A stretch of DNA of 64,000 nt from Alisma plantago-aquatica (taxonomy: Eukaryota; Streptophyta; Magnoliopsida; Alismatales; Alismataceae). Positions 46,766-58,663 of this stretch are shown piece by piece. The stretch lies in assembly GCA_963693085.1 (NCBI GenBank), contig OY856409.1:1170363249-1170427248 (forward strand), written 5' to 3'. Position 1 is the first letter of the stretch; each line of letters opens with the position of its first letter. Both the position numbers and the translations under genes were made by a program. Under the pieces are notes generated by a model. It did no database searches. It worked only from the letters and a program-made list of their open reading frames with translations, and was not told the origin of the DNA.

Positions 46766-46975
46766 ATCAAGAGTTAGGGATTGGGCTACCTATGAGTAGT
46801 GCCATGAGTTTAGCATATCAAGAGTTAGGGATTGGGCTACCTATGGGTAGTGCCATGTGACTCTTTAGCATGTCATGAGTTAGGGATTGGGCTACCTTTG
46901 GGTACTGCCATGCGACTCATCAACCCTAGGTATTGATCTACCTGTTAGGTAGCATCATGCGGGGTTTAATTGGGA
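46766..46975. repeat. Tandem repeat in E LTR, about 51-56 bp, 3 clear copies and one weak
   Basis: The unit begins ATCAAGAGTTAGGGATTGGG and continues CTACCTATGGGTAGTGCCATG. Starts are at 46766, 46817 and 46873, with a diverged copy near 46920. The CTACC...GGTAG pair inside each unit is a small hairpin. No such array is visible in the A LTRs. Confidence 0.8.
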
Positions 46976-47481
46976 TCTACCATATGAGAGGTAGTATCCA
47001 GGTCCACTGCAGGGACATCGTTGAGGCTAGGGTATGTATGGATTGAGTAGTTATGTTTAAAATGTAAAGTTGGCTTGCTAAAACATAATTTCTTGCAATA
47101 TGTTGTTATAGTTAGTTGCACACTTTTGGTTGTCCCCACATACCAGCATATTCATTTATACTGACCGATATTTTTGTTTGTCGGTGATTTAGGTACAATA
47201 TGAAAAGGACAAACAGTAAAGTGATACATTGTGAATATATGAATCAAAGTACAAGGAGGATTAGTTAGAATAGACTTTGGTTATAGATAGAAGTCTAGAA
47301 ATCCAATATTTTAAAAAGGTATGCAAAGTTTTATTTTATTCCAGCATTTCAGTATAGTTTTGGTAGAATTTAGTAATTATTATTGCTTATTTGTCGAACC
47401 ATTGATCTGGGAAATTGGGATAATGTCTCTGACCTTTTGGTCTCCCTTAATTGGGGGTTACTGGGAGGCAGGATCGTTACA

Positions 47482-47500
47482 TTTGGTATTAGAGCATTGG
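47482..47500 (+). other. Primer-binding site of element E
   Basis: TTTGGTATTAGAGCATTGG directly after the LTR end; tRNA-Met type with one change (TTAGAGC for TCAGAGC). It fixes the E orientation as plus. Confidence 0.88.
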
Positions 47501-48620
47501 TTCCTCATTTAATCCTTAGTAATTATTAAATTTTACAGTCTCTATAGAACCTGAGCGAGTTATTAGAGGATTTTTTGAAAGATCGAGGTGTCTAGAAAAT
47601 GATCACGTCTGGGGGCTGGCAATATTTTCCTCCGCATCGCTAGTCAGAATACGAGGACTCCCAGATCTGTGTGACTGTCTGGCCAATGTCTTAGGATCTG
47701 ACTCAAAATAAGATACCTCTAGGACTCTCTCATCTTGTTCATACCTTCTCAACTCAAATTCCATTAAGGATTCTAAGAGTTAGGGTTTTCTCTCTCTTCC
47801 TCACCCTCTTGATGATAGGGTATGTATGATAAGGTTAAGGAATCCTCCACCAAATTAATGAAAAGCTTGTAAACAAGATGTCATGGATATAAGCTTAATA
47901 GTTTAAGCATAAACTAAAGAATAGTTGCATGCTTAGGTCGTATGACATGTGTTGTCATACCCTTAGGAGAGACCTGAGGTTAGACCTTCTTGTCAGGAGG
48001 ATGAAGTAGAGAGTTGGTCTCGGAGGAAGAAACCTCCATTAAAGGTAGAAACCTAACACATCTTATGAGGATGATGCTAACCCTAACCCTAAGTGGTGGT
48101 TAGAGAGAGAGATGACATGATGAGTTAGATGTCATGGTCGACCATGTGTGTGGGTTGACATGCTTTTGGTTTTGTATACCTATGAGAAGTATTAGCTATG
48201 TAAGGCTAGTTGGCTTAGTGCCATTTGGGCAACCCATCCAGGAATGGGTCATGCATGTTAGGGTGAAGGATAACTCCTTCATTAATGAAGTTAGTGATGA
48301 CCAAATGGAAACCTTATGGGTTGATATGAGCATGGCATAGTATGCACCTTGAGTACATCAGTAGTTCTGGCAGTAGTTTGAAAGCCTTGCTAGAAAATCA
48401 TGTTGGATAGTTTATTAGATAAGCATAAAGAGCAATAGATAATCTTGAGTGAACATAGGATTCACCCATGTAGGTGTATGCATATGAGCTTGATCCACCT
48501 TAGAGAGAGAACCTCCAGTGGCAAGGTTGTTTGTAGGGTTAGCTCAAGAGAGGGAGAGCAAGACTCGAGCAAGAAGGATGGAAGCTTAGACTTCGGGATA
48601 TGAGGAACCCTGAGGAGTTG
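47501..48620 (+). pseudogene. Element E leader and interior, left part
   Basis: 47501-47830 aligns with the leader of element A (39148-38830 minus): TTATTAGAGGATTTT, GTCTGGGGGC, CAATATTTTCCTCC and GTGTGACTGTCTGGCC. The rest shows no gag that I can recognise, so E may be coding-free or badly decayed. Element D begins at 48621. Confidence 0.6.
48616..48620. repeat. Target-site duplication of element D (left)
   Basis: AGTTG, identical to 58664-58668, a perfect 5-bp gypsy-type duplication. Confidence 0.92.
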
Positions 48621-49547
48621 TGTTACACCCCGATCTCACAATTTTCTCAAATTATGAGATTAGGGCATAAGATAAGACTTATATGTAACAAAAAGAACAC
48701 CCTTAACTTTTTTTCTTTTCTCTAAAACTCTTGTTTCCCCGCATTGAACCACATAACATCTTAACAAAGGAATCTGAACATTTCTTTTACTAATCAGACT
48801 TCAATAGTAAAGGTACATGTATAAACATTCATAATGTCTCTCACACCGTATGCACATAAAACTTGCTAATTAGCATACATATCAAAAGAGGAACAATATT
48901 ACACATCGTAATTACAACGCTATCTCTTATCTCTTACTGAGGACCTAGAGTGACAAGGACCGACTGACTCAACTAATCCTGCACTTAACTCTTGTAGTAG
49001 ATCTACACTGATGCTCTGACCATCTTCAAGTCCACGCGGTTAACCCTAAAATGTTTGAGTAGAGGGGTGAGCCTACTCGCTCAGTGAATGAGTACTTCAA
49101 AGAAACAGTCTAAGGAACTAATGTGATTACAGGTATAACTTTGAATAAACGTTATGAAATTTAACAACAATAAATACTACACTGAGCAGTTCTAAAACAA
49201 TATAATTGAAATAACAAAGAATGTAAATATTGCATCCAAATAATAACTACTAGAAGACTATGCTCTAGTCTTCCTTAACTCTTTAATTTATAAGGAACTA
49301 TGTGAACCTATATGATCATATTTTAGCTTATGCCATGATCTTATGCAGTGTACTCTGCATAAGAGACTCGCAGTGCACTACGGCCACACCGTACAAGACT
49401 TAGCGACACACCCGGGAAATGCTAAGTCTGACGCCAGCCCTGCTCTGCCACTGGACCATAGGCTCTCCGGCCTCAATGCACTACTCCGAGTGCTCTAGAC
49501 TCCTCCTCTAACCTGAGTACACAGGCAGATAATCTCACGGGGTTACC

Positions 49548-49690
49548 TCCATGACTCTGCACGGATCTTGTTGCAATAACCCCTATTTTCTCCAGTGCCA
49601 CCGTGACTCCGCACGGATTATTGTTGAACACTGTCTCTCTATCCTCATGCCACCATGACTCCGCACTGTTAATGTTGCAACACGAGTTTC
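49548..49690. repeat. Diverged 55-bp tandem, D left LTR
   Basis: Three copies of CCATGACTCCGCACGGAT followed by TTGTTG and a variable tail. The corresponding array in the right LTR is at about 55990-56130. Confidence 0.7.
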
Positions 49691-50083
49691 ACCCCTAAGA
49701 AGTAGATCTCTCGAAGGGGTTCTATGGTGTTCAGGGCACCTAAGTCTAACATTAATATTATAGATACATGTAAAATAGAAATCATAACTCATTTTACATT
49801 TCTCACAAGGCTCACACAGCCTGCCATATCATATCATAAGAAACATCATAACTCATATATTCAACATATATCATGTCTTAGTAACATCCCTTTCTAGGGC
49901 ATGTCATATCTCATCACCTGCAATTTATGAGATATGTACTGAAAATAAGAACACCTACAGTATGTAGATATCAACTTAGAGAGAACAAGCATATAAAGTT
50001 AAATGCACTAGAAACATACAATTCAACAGTTAAGTATCACCACATCTCATATCGAGACCTTTCATATCACCATAACATGATTC

Positions 50084-50183
50084 ATTGAACACCCTATCCT
50101 TAGGGTTTCATTTGCCTTATTCATTCATCACATGCCAACACCCTGCTCTTAGGGTTTCATTTGCCTCATTCACCTATCACATG
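50084..50183. repeat. Direct repeat around TTAGGGTTTCATTTGCC, D left LTR
   Basis: Two copies, about 55 bp apart, of CTTAGGGTTTCATTTGCC and then ATTCA(C/T), each with a telobox-like TTAGGGTT. Also present at about 56534-56630. Confidence 0.75.
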
Positions 50184-50439
50184 GCTCTCATAAAGATTTC
50201 ACACGATATAAACATTCACAAATTAAAGACTACTTTCAACAACCATATATAATCAATATATGTATGAAACCATGGAAATTGAACTAAATTTAGGTTTCCA
50301 TGCTATTCACTGAGATATCATGCACCAAGAATAAAATTCAAATAAGGTAACCCATGAGGTACATCCTAACCACTTATAAGATTACTAGTCCTCTTCATTT
50401 AACTTTGACCTTTAAGTATTCATTTAGGGTTTGCTTCAA

Positions 50440-50618
50440 CACGGTCGTGGTGTCACCCCACGGCCGTGGCACAGTTACCTCACCACGGTCATGGCTCTTC
50501 CCCACGGTCTTGGTGTATAGAGATCAGAGTTTCAAAAGCATTCCAGTACGGCCGTGCTACCTAGCACGCCCGTGGCACATACCCTTCACCACGGTCGTGG
50601 TCACCCACCACGGTCGTG
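50440..50618. repeat. Palindromic decamer cluster 1, D left LTR
   Basis: Eight matches to CACGGYCGTG (allowing one or two changes) start at 50440, 50459, 50484, 50503, 50547, 50565, 50590 and 50609. Spacings are 19-25-19, then 44, then 18-25-19. Each decamer is a perfect or near-perfect palindrome. The copy in the right LTR begins at about 56885. Confidence 0.9.
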
Positions 50619-51738
50619 CCACAGCTTGATTGAACTTCAACTTAGCGAAATCAAAAGTCATAGACTTAATGGTGAATCCAAATGGGCTTGGATATTGAAA
50701 TATGTTAGACATGCACTTTATTAGGAGCATTAAGATCTAGACTTAGTTCAAGACTAAATGTCTCTTCATTAAGGTTGAAACTCTAGTGATATCTCAATTA
50801 GGTTAAACCCTAATTACATCATATGGTATAAATCTGAAAAACATTCTTACTAGGATGTGTTGTATACGTTTCTGATGTGAATCTACCATCAAAGAGTCAT
50901 TCAAACAGAGAAGGAATCCATATCATATCAATTTGCAACAACTTAAATCAAACGGACATTTCAGGGTTTAGAATCACATACTAAGCAATTAGAGATTTGG
51001 ATGCTATAATCAAATTTCGTGCATTACACTGTTTGAAGGAAGAACCCACTCACCCTAAGGTGTGAAAACACCTCAAAACTGCAGCTCAACTCATGGAATC
51101 TCGAACTCATATCAAATCCCTAGCAAATCTCCCAATTCTTCTTCCATTCAACTCGGAAACCTTGAAAATGAGGGATTATGAAGAAAGAGTGAGAAAAGGG
51201 GAAATTTTGATACCATTTCAGATCAAATCAGGGGAGGGACGGAATCTTGACATGTGAGAGAAGGTTCACCATGAAAGGCTATACAAAGAAGCTAAACTTA
51301 CTTGATTTCACCATTCCTCGGACCGCAAAACCCTAATTCAGCAATTCCACCACTTTCTCCTCTCAAACCCTAACTCTCCCTCTCTCTCTAGGAGCTCATT
51401 TCTCTGGAATGAATTGCGAATTATGAGAGCTGCTAGTGTGTGTGTTCGAACATATAGAGCAATTGAGCTGCTTGGGTCAATTGTATATTGACCCTACACT
51501 CAACTATTATTATATTGGCTGAATATTCAGTTATACAAATGTTACTGTAATTCGTTTATTTCAGAGACCAAACCTTCTCCAAAAATTATGGAAATTTAGC
51601 AAATTGTTTATAATTGATCTATAAAGCTTCAGTTAAAATTTGAGATCATTTGGAGTTACCAATAAATAATTAAAATTAGAACAGTGCACTGCTATCCAGA
51701 AATCTGCAGAAATGTCATTTGAAGCAAAAATGCCTCAG

Positions 51739-51937
51739 AACGGCTGTGCTAGCTGCCACGGCCGTGCAAGATGGACCCAGCACGGCCGTGCTACCTACCA
51801 CGGCTGTGGTGCATTGTTTTCAGCAGATTTGAGTATAAAAGTTGGTTAATAGTTCAATTCTTTCAAAACGACCGTGTGGCCTTGCATGCCCATGCCACCA
51901 ATGACCTAGCACGACCGTGCTACCCACCATGGCCGTG
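51739..51937. repeat. Palindromic decamer cluster 2, D left LTR
   Basis: Decamers start at 51739, 51757, 51781, 51799, then 51867, 51885, 51910 and 51928: two groups with spacings 18-24-18 and 18-25-18. Three are the exact palindrome or one base from it (CACGGCCGTG at 51757 and 51781). The right-LTR copy is at about 58185-58385. Confidence 0.9.
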
Positions 51938-52221
51938 CTACCCAAGCATCCAACTATCATTTCTATTTTTCTATGCCTAACTCTATCATTCCTTCCCAAA
52001 TGAGCTTATTTGTTGAAAACCCTAATTCAACCGACTAGAGATTATATATCTCAAACCCTAATTATACAAAGAGATAGCATGCTTGGGGTTCTCATTATGT
52101 TTAACATATTATAATTGAGATATCATCATTAATTAGATTTAAGCAATGATCAATCCAATTAAATATGAAATCATCCAGGTAAACCCTAGTTTACCAATTA
52201 AGCTCAGATGGGGTCGTAACA

Positions 52222-52250
52222 ACTCTCCCCCCCTTAGAATGTTTCGTCCT
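52222..52250 (-). other. Polypurine tract and flanking motif of element D
   Basis: The minus strand reads TCGAGGACGAAACATTC, then CTAAGGGGGGGAGAGT, directly before the 3' LTR. This is the classical chromovirus purine-tract context. Confidence 0.88.
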
Positions 52251-55070
52251 CGAAAGATAAGCCTACAAGCAAGATACATTCAAGGTTATTCTAACTTCTA
52301 AAGCCTTCCATGTCATTATATTCTTGTATTTCATACCTAAATGTAGTGTTCAACATTAGATCTTTTAATTCTTTACTAAATCACAACATATTTCAAATAG
52401 TTCTCAATGATATCAAGCAAATTCTTTATGCCACAGTCAAACATAGAATGCAAAGATAAACCACCACGCTTTCGCTGCGCAACTCTGATACTCTGATACA
52501 ACTATCTCAACTTATGCGGCTCAGAAAGTTCTATTATTATGTATCACCTTTAAGTGACAAAAGCGAGTTCACCATGCTATTTTAACCTTTAATAAAGTGC
52601 TATTCAAATAGCAAAACAGTCTTGAATTAAAAGGCTAGATTCAACAATCAATTGCATAATACTACTCTTGGCATCCCCATTGGGTCATGGAAGCATTACT
52701 ATCGCATTCCATACTATCCTCAGTATGAACCCACACATAAGTCAAGGTGTAACTATCAGGTATATCATACTAGGGTTTCAACAACAGTAACAAAGTAATC
52801 CATGATTGTATTAGTCATTCAAGCTTTGTTGATACCCAGTTACCATCACTTAGTTAGATTAAAGCTAGGTATAACAAGCTACACCTCATTAGGGTTACTT
52901 GTCCAGACAATCTGATTAACATCCCTTCTATTAATATGAGTGAGTAGGTATAACTACCTTATTCAGGATATCCCTCCATGTCTTCCGTCATCATCCAAAC
53001 TGTATCACCATATCACAACTACACAATACTAGGATGCATATCTAGTATGAATTACTACAACTATCATACACCTTTAATTAACATATAGATTGCACAACTA
53101 CACTGAAATCATAGATAGAACCAACTTAAATACCTTAGTATGCCTTCAACAAAGCATACCTCTAAAAACGAGTTCACATATTACACAAAGCTAGTATTTT
53201 CCTTTATCTCTCTCCTCATTTCTTATTACTTATGTTTTGCTACCTCTCCTTCTCATTTTGATCATATACAAAAAACATCCCTAATATTAAAACATTCAAG
53301 GTAAGAATAGATTATTCATCATTCTTGCTATCACATAAGAATTTATTTCTTATCGCACTTCATCGTAATGTATGTCACTATTACATTCACTAGATGACCC
53401 TACCAAGGTAGTTATGCATCATATATGATTCATTTTCTTATCATTTCATTCCCACCTTGCTATTGTTAAGGAATATGTGAAAGAGAAGATGATTTTAAGA
53501 CTTGGAATACTTGTATTCAAACATTCCCTTAATACATTCTCGTATGTAGATTTACTTAGTTATTAACAGAGATATTTGATTAATTAGCACTTGCTTGAAT
53601 CTCACAACCTCTTTATTTTATAACTTCTCCATCATATTTCAAACCCTTTCTTACGTTTCATAGTCCTCTTACAATATACTACTCTTTAACCTGTCATCTT
53701 TAATTCTAAATTTTTCTCTTATGACCATGTTTCTTATTCATATGTACGGTCATGTATACCATGTTGCACATATTTCCTCCTTTATCTTTATACTATTGTG
53801 AAGTTAACGTTCTGAATTAATAGTCCTTCTATTAGTTTTTCCTCATGTTGAATACATTACATATTCTTCATTTTTAATTCAAGTGGATCATGCATGGGTC
53901 AAACATAGTTTCTCTTTCAATCTAGTTTTTCTCTCCTGAATACAGTCTACCTTTGTATGACTTATTCATTCGTTAAACTACACCTATGTTCTTCACTTAG
54001 GAACTAGTTTGTTGTTCTAGTCTTATGAATTACATGTTCATACGATTCTCTTTACTTTTACTCTTTTGAAAACTCTTCACTTCTATGGACCTATTGAATG
54101 CTCAACTCTATTCTTCTACTCAGCCTTTGCTTTAGAGTTCATAAAATCATTATACTCAATTATATGATCCATTCTTCATGATCGATTCTTGCTATCTAGA
54201 ACCATACATACATTTCACATATCTTTTCTATATTTCATATGTATAGTTCATATAATATTAATCAATAAACTGATCATGAACTTCATATCAGGTTCTATTA
54301 TTCCCAAGTAAGGGTTTCACATTTGAGACCCCAAAATTGAACCTCAGATATCAGTTTCAACTAATTCTTAGTTGTTCTGATCTTGCCCATATATTTCAAC
54401 ATCTTACTGTATGTACATTCTTACTCTGATGTGGGTCTAATTATTCAAATTCTATTTTTATTATACTATTGATAGGATTCATTAGATCCTAGTAACGCAT
54501 CCTGCCAGCCGGACCAGGCCAAACCTGAAGTCCTGAAGCCAAGAACTACAAGGGATTACTCAACTCCTATTCATCTCAGAAGTGTGGAAGAAAACTTATC
54601 CACTAACAAAAGCTCATTCAAAGGTCAATTCTAGTCTACTTGTTACAAAGAATGAAATCAATAAATGCTACAACTGCATAGTGTACAACAGATATTAAAG
54701 ACCCATATTTCAAAGTATTGAATATTTCAATTCAAACATATAAGAGCATTTCTATACATTTCCAACAAAAACAACATTATGAAATGTAAGTTCTATCTCC
54801 TTTTACATTTATGCTCTTAATTCTTGTTTCTTTTCTCGTTTTCTAACCCTAACATTTCTAGGGTTCCTCTCTAGCCCATTCTTCCACTGTATACCTGGCC
54901 AGGGTATACGTGAGAGAATAGACATAGTAGCTTGTACTGGTTGATCCAAGTACTCAGATATCGGGCCATGATATCCAAATACTCAAATCCCCAAAGCTAA
55001 CATCAAACATCTCCTATCTGCCACACATAGGACTCTAACTTACTAACTTAATGGTCCTTGACAACTCACC
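52251..55070 (-). other. Noncoding interior of element D
   Basis: AT-rich, with no gag or pol words in six frames and no internal tandem array. A short GC-richer patch lies near 54500-54530. Nothing else is recognised. In a LARD this region is expected to hold packaging signals. Confidence 0.75.
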
Positions 55071-55088
55071 CTAAGCTCTGATACCAAG
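55071..55088 (-). other. Primer-binding site of element D
   Basis: CTTGGTATCAGAGCTTAG on the minus strand, one base from the LTR at 55090; an exact TGGTATCAGAGC core, tRNA-Met type. Confidence 0.92.
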
Positions 55089-56884
55089 TTGTTACACCCC
55101 GATCTCACAATTTCCTCAAATTATGAGATTAGGGCATAAGATAGGACTTATTTGTAACACAAAGAACACCCTTAACTTTTTTTCTTTTCTTTAAAACTCT
55201 TGTTTCATCTTAACAAAGGAATCTGAACATTTCTTTTACTAATCAGACTTCAATAGTAAAGGTACATGTATAAACATTCATAATGTCTCTCACACCTTAT
55301 GCACATAAAACTTGCTAATTAGCATACATATCAAAAGAGGAACAATATTACACATCGTAATTACAACGCTCTCTCTTATCTCTTACTGAGGACCTTAGAT
55401 TGACCGACTGACTCAACTAATCCTGCACTTAACTCTTGTAGTAGATCTACACTGATGCTCTGACCATCTTCAAGTCCACGCGGTTAACCCTAAAATGTTT
55501 GAGTAGAGGGGTGAGCCTACTCGCTCAGTGGATGAGTACTTCAAAGAAACAGTCTAAGGCACTAATGTGATTACAGGTATAACTTTGAATAAACGTTATG
55601 AAATTTAACAACAATAAATACTACACTGAGCAGTTCTAAAACAATATAATTGAAATAACAAAGAATGTAAATATTACATCCAAAGAATAACTACTAGAAG
55701 ACTATGCTCTAGTCTTCCTTAACTCTTTCATTTATAAGGAACTCTGTGAACCTATATGATCATATTTTAGCTTATGCCCTGATCTTATGCAGTGTACTCT
55801 GCATAAGAGACTCGCAGTGCACTATGGCCACACCGTACAAGACTTAGCGACACACCCGGGAAATGCTAAGTCTGACGCCAGCCCTGTTCTGCCACAGGAC
55901 CACAGGCTCTCCGGCCTCAATGCACTACTCCGAGTGCTCTAGACTCCTCCTCTAACCTGAGTACACAGGCGAAGAGTCTCACGGGGTTACCTCCATGACT
56001 CCGCACGGATCTTGTTGCAATAACCCCTATTTTCTCCAGTGCCACCGTGACTCCGCACGGATTATTGTTGAACACTGTCTCTCTGTCCTCGTGCCACCAT
56101 GACTTCGCACGGTTAATGTTGCAACACGAGTTTCACCCCTAAGAAGAAGATCTCTCGAAGGGGTTCTACGGTGTTCAGGGCACCTAAGTCTAACATTAAT
56201 ATTATAGATACATGTAAAACAGAAATCATAACTCATTTTACATTTCTCACAAGGCTCACACGGCCTGCCATATCATATCATAAGAAACATCATAACTCAT
56301 ATATTCAACATATATCATGTCTCAGTAACATCCCTTTCTAGGGCATGTCATATCTCATCACCTGCAATTTACGAGATATGTACTGAAAATAAGAACCTCT
56401 GCAGTATATAGATATCAACTCAGAGAGAACAAGCATATAAAGTTAAATGAACTAGAAACATACAATTCAACAGTTAAGTATCACCACATCTCATATCGAG
56501 ACCTTTCATATCACCATAACATGATTCATTGAACACCCTTTCCTTAGGGTTTCATTTGCCTTATTCATTCATCACATGACAACACCCTGCTCTTAGGGTT
56601 TCATTTGCCTCATTCACCTATCACATGGCTCTCATAAAGATTTCACACGATATAAACATTCACAAATTAAAGACTGCTTTCAACAACCATATATAATCAA
56701 TATATGTATGAAACCATTAAAATTGAACTAAATTTAGGTTTCCATGCTATTCACTGAGATATCATGCACCAAGAATAAAATTCAAATAAGGTAACCCATG
56801 AGGTACATCCTAACCACTTATAAGATTACTAGTCCTCTTCATTTAACTTTGACCTTTAAGTATTCATTTAGGGTTTGCTTCAAC

Positions 56885-57065
56885 ACGGTCGTGGTGTCAC
56901 CCCACGACCGTGGCACAGTTACCTCACCACGGTCATGGCTCTTCCCCACGGTCGTGGTGTATAGAGATCAGAGTTTCAAAAGCATTCCAGTACGGCCGTG
57001 CTACCTAGCACGCCCGTGGCACAGACCCTTCACCACGGTCGTGGTCACCCACCACGGCCGTGCCA
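56885..57065. repeat. Palindromic decamer cluster 1, D right LTR
   Basis: Same eight positions as 50440-50618. Changes between LTRs fall inside decamers as transitions (for example CACGGTCTTG against CACGGTCGTG). Confidence 0.88.
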
Positions 57066-58184
57066 CAGCTCGATTGAACTTCAACTTAGCGAAATCAAAA
57101 GTCATAGACTTAATGGTGAATCCAAATGGGCTTGGATATTGAAATATGTTAGACATGCTCTTTATTAGGAGCATTAAGATCTAGACTTAGTTCAAGACTA
57201 AATGTCTCTTCACTAAGGTTGAAACTCTAGTGATATCTCAATTAGGTTAAACCCTAATTACATCATATGGTATAAATCTGAAAAGCATTCTTACTAGGAT
57301 GTGTTGTATACGTTTCTGATGTGAATCTACCATCAAAGAGTCATTCAAACAGAGAAGGAATCCATATCATATCAATTTGCAACAACTTAAATCAAACGGA
57401 CATTTCAGGGTTTAGAATCACATACTAAGCAATTAGAGATTTGGATGCTATAATCAAATTTCGTGCATTACACTGTTTGAAGGAAGAACCCACTCACCCT
57501 AAGGTGTGAAAACACCTCAAAACTGCAGCTCAACTCAGGGAATCTCGAACTCATATCAAATCCCTAGCAAATCTCCCAATTCTTCTTCCATTCAACTCGG
57601 AAACCTTGAAAATGAGGGATTATGAAGAAAGAGTGAGAAAAGGGGAAATTTTGATACCATTTCGGATCAAATCAGGGAAGAGACGGAATCTTGACATGTG
57701 AGCGAAGGTTCACCATGAAAGGCTATACAAAGAAGCTAAACTTACTTGATTTCACCATTCCTCGGACCGCAAAACCCTAATTCAGCAATTCCACCACTTT
57801 CTCCTCTCAAACCCTAACTCTCCCTCTCTTTCTAGGAGCTCGTTTCTCTGGAATGAATTGAGAATTATGAGAGATGCTAGTGTGTGTGTTCGAACATATA
57901 TAGCAATTGAGCTGCTTGGGTCAATTGCATATTGACCCTACACTCAACTTTTATTATATTGGCTGAATATTCAGTTATACAAATGTTACTGTAATTCGTT
58001 TATTTCAGAGATCAAACCTTCTCCAAAAATTATGGGAATTTAGAAAGTTGTTTATAATTTATCTATAAAGCTTCAGTTAAAATTTGGGATCATTTGGAGT
58101 TACCAATAAATAATTAAAAATAGAACAGTGCACTGCTATCCAGAAATCTGCAGAAATGTCATTTGAAGCAAAAATGCCTCAGAA

Positions 58185-58385
58185 CGGCCGTGCTAGCTGC
58201 CACGGCCGTGCAAGATGGACCCAGCACGGCCGTGCTACCTACCACGGCCGTGGTGCTTTGTTTTCAGCAAATTTGAGTATAAAAGTTGGTTAATAGTTCA
58301 ATTCTTTCAAAACGACCGTGTGGCCTTGCATGCCCGTGCCACCAATGACCTAGCACGACCGTGCTACCCACCATGGCTGTGCTGC
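58185..58385. repeat. Palindromic decamer cluster 2, D right LTR
   Basis: Counterpart of 51739-51937 with the same spacing. Confidence 0.88.
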
Positions 58386-58663
58386 CCAAGCATCCAACTA
58401 TCATTTCTATTTTTCTATGCCTAACTATATCATTCCTTCCCAAATGAGCTTATTTGTTGAAAACCCTAATTCAACCGACTAGAGATTATATATCTCAAAC
58501 CCTAATTATACAAAGAGATAGCATGCTTGGGGTTCTCATTAGGTTTAACATTATAATTGAGATATCATCATTAATTAGATTTAAGCAATGATCAATCCAA
58601 TTAAATATGAAATCATCCAGGTAAACCCTAGTTTACCAATTAAGCTCAAATGGGGTCGTAACA

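Larger units (their letters stand above)
44351..47481 (+). repeat. 5' LTR of element E (A-related), plus strand
   Basis: It begins TGTTACAATCCC and ends GGATCGTTACA, followed directly by a primer site. Read forward it is related to the reverse complement of the A LTR: AAATGTAATTTCTCCT near the start, CAAATTATCCTAAAGTG near 45020, the TATATATATAGGGGAGG box, and the terminal segment TCTCTGACCTTTTGGTCTCC. The length of 3.1 kb is close to that of A. A tandem array (46766-46975) is specific to this copy. Confidence 0.85.
48621..52221 (-). repeat. Element D left LTR (3' LTR)
   Basis: 3601 bp. It contains the GGGTGAGCC signature (49065), a 55-bp diverged tandem (49548-49690), a 60-bp direct repeat (50084-50183) and two clusters of CACGGCCGTG-type palindromes (50440-50618 and 51739-51937). 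Open frames inside it exist only because of the repeats. Confidence 0.93.
48621..58663 (-). mobile_element. Element D: coding-free LARD-like LTR element with intact ends
   Basis: LTRs 48621-52221 and 55090-58663 start TGTTACACCCC and end GTCGTAACA on the plus strand. The target duplication AGTTG is perfect. A purine tract borders the left LTR and a tRNA-Met-type primer site borders the right one, so it reads right to left. The 2868-bp interior has no gag or pol. LTRs are very similar (about 2-3% by sampled hand count) apart from a roughly 20-bp indel near 48740. It is the youngest-looking large element in the window. The layout and size resemble LARDs, which depend on proteins of autonomous relatives. 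Confidence 0.93.
55090..58663 (-). repeat. Element D right LTR (5' LTR)
   Basis: 3574 bp, nearly identical to 48621-52221. It carries the same decamer clusters (56885-57065 and 58185-58385). Here several decamers are closer to the palindrome (CACGGCCGTG at 58240) than in the left copy. Confidence 0.93.

Noticed and set aside
50354..50629. Open frame with repeated RPCYLARPW-like words in D LTR (and 56798-57142, 51771-51980, 58215-58424)
   Set aside because: The words are the decamer arrays read as codons. There is no domain or start context, and they lie inside an LTR.
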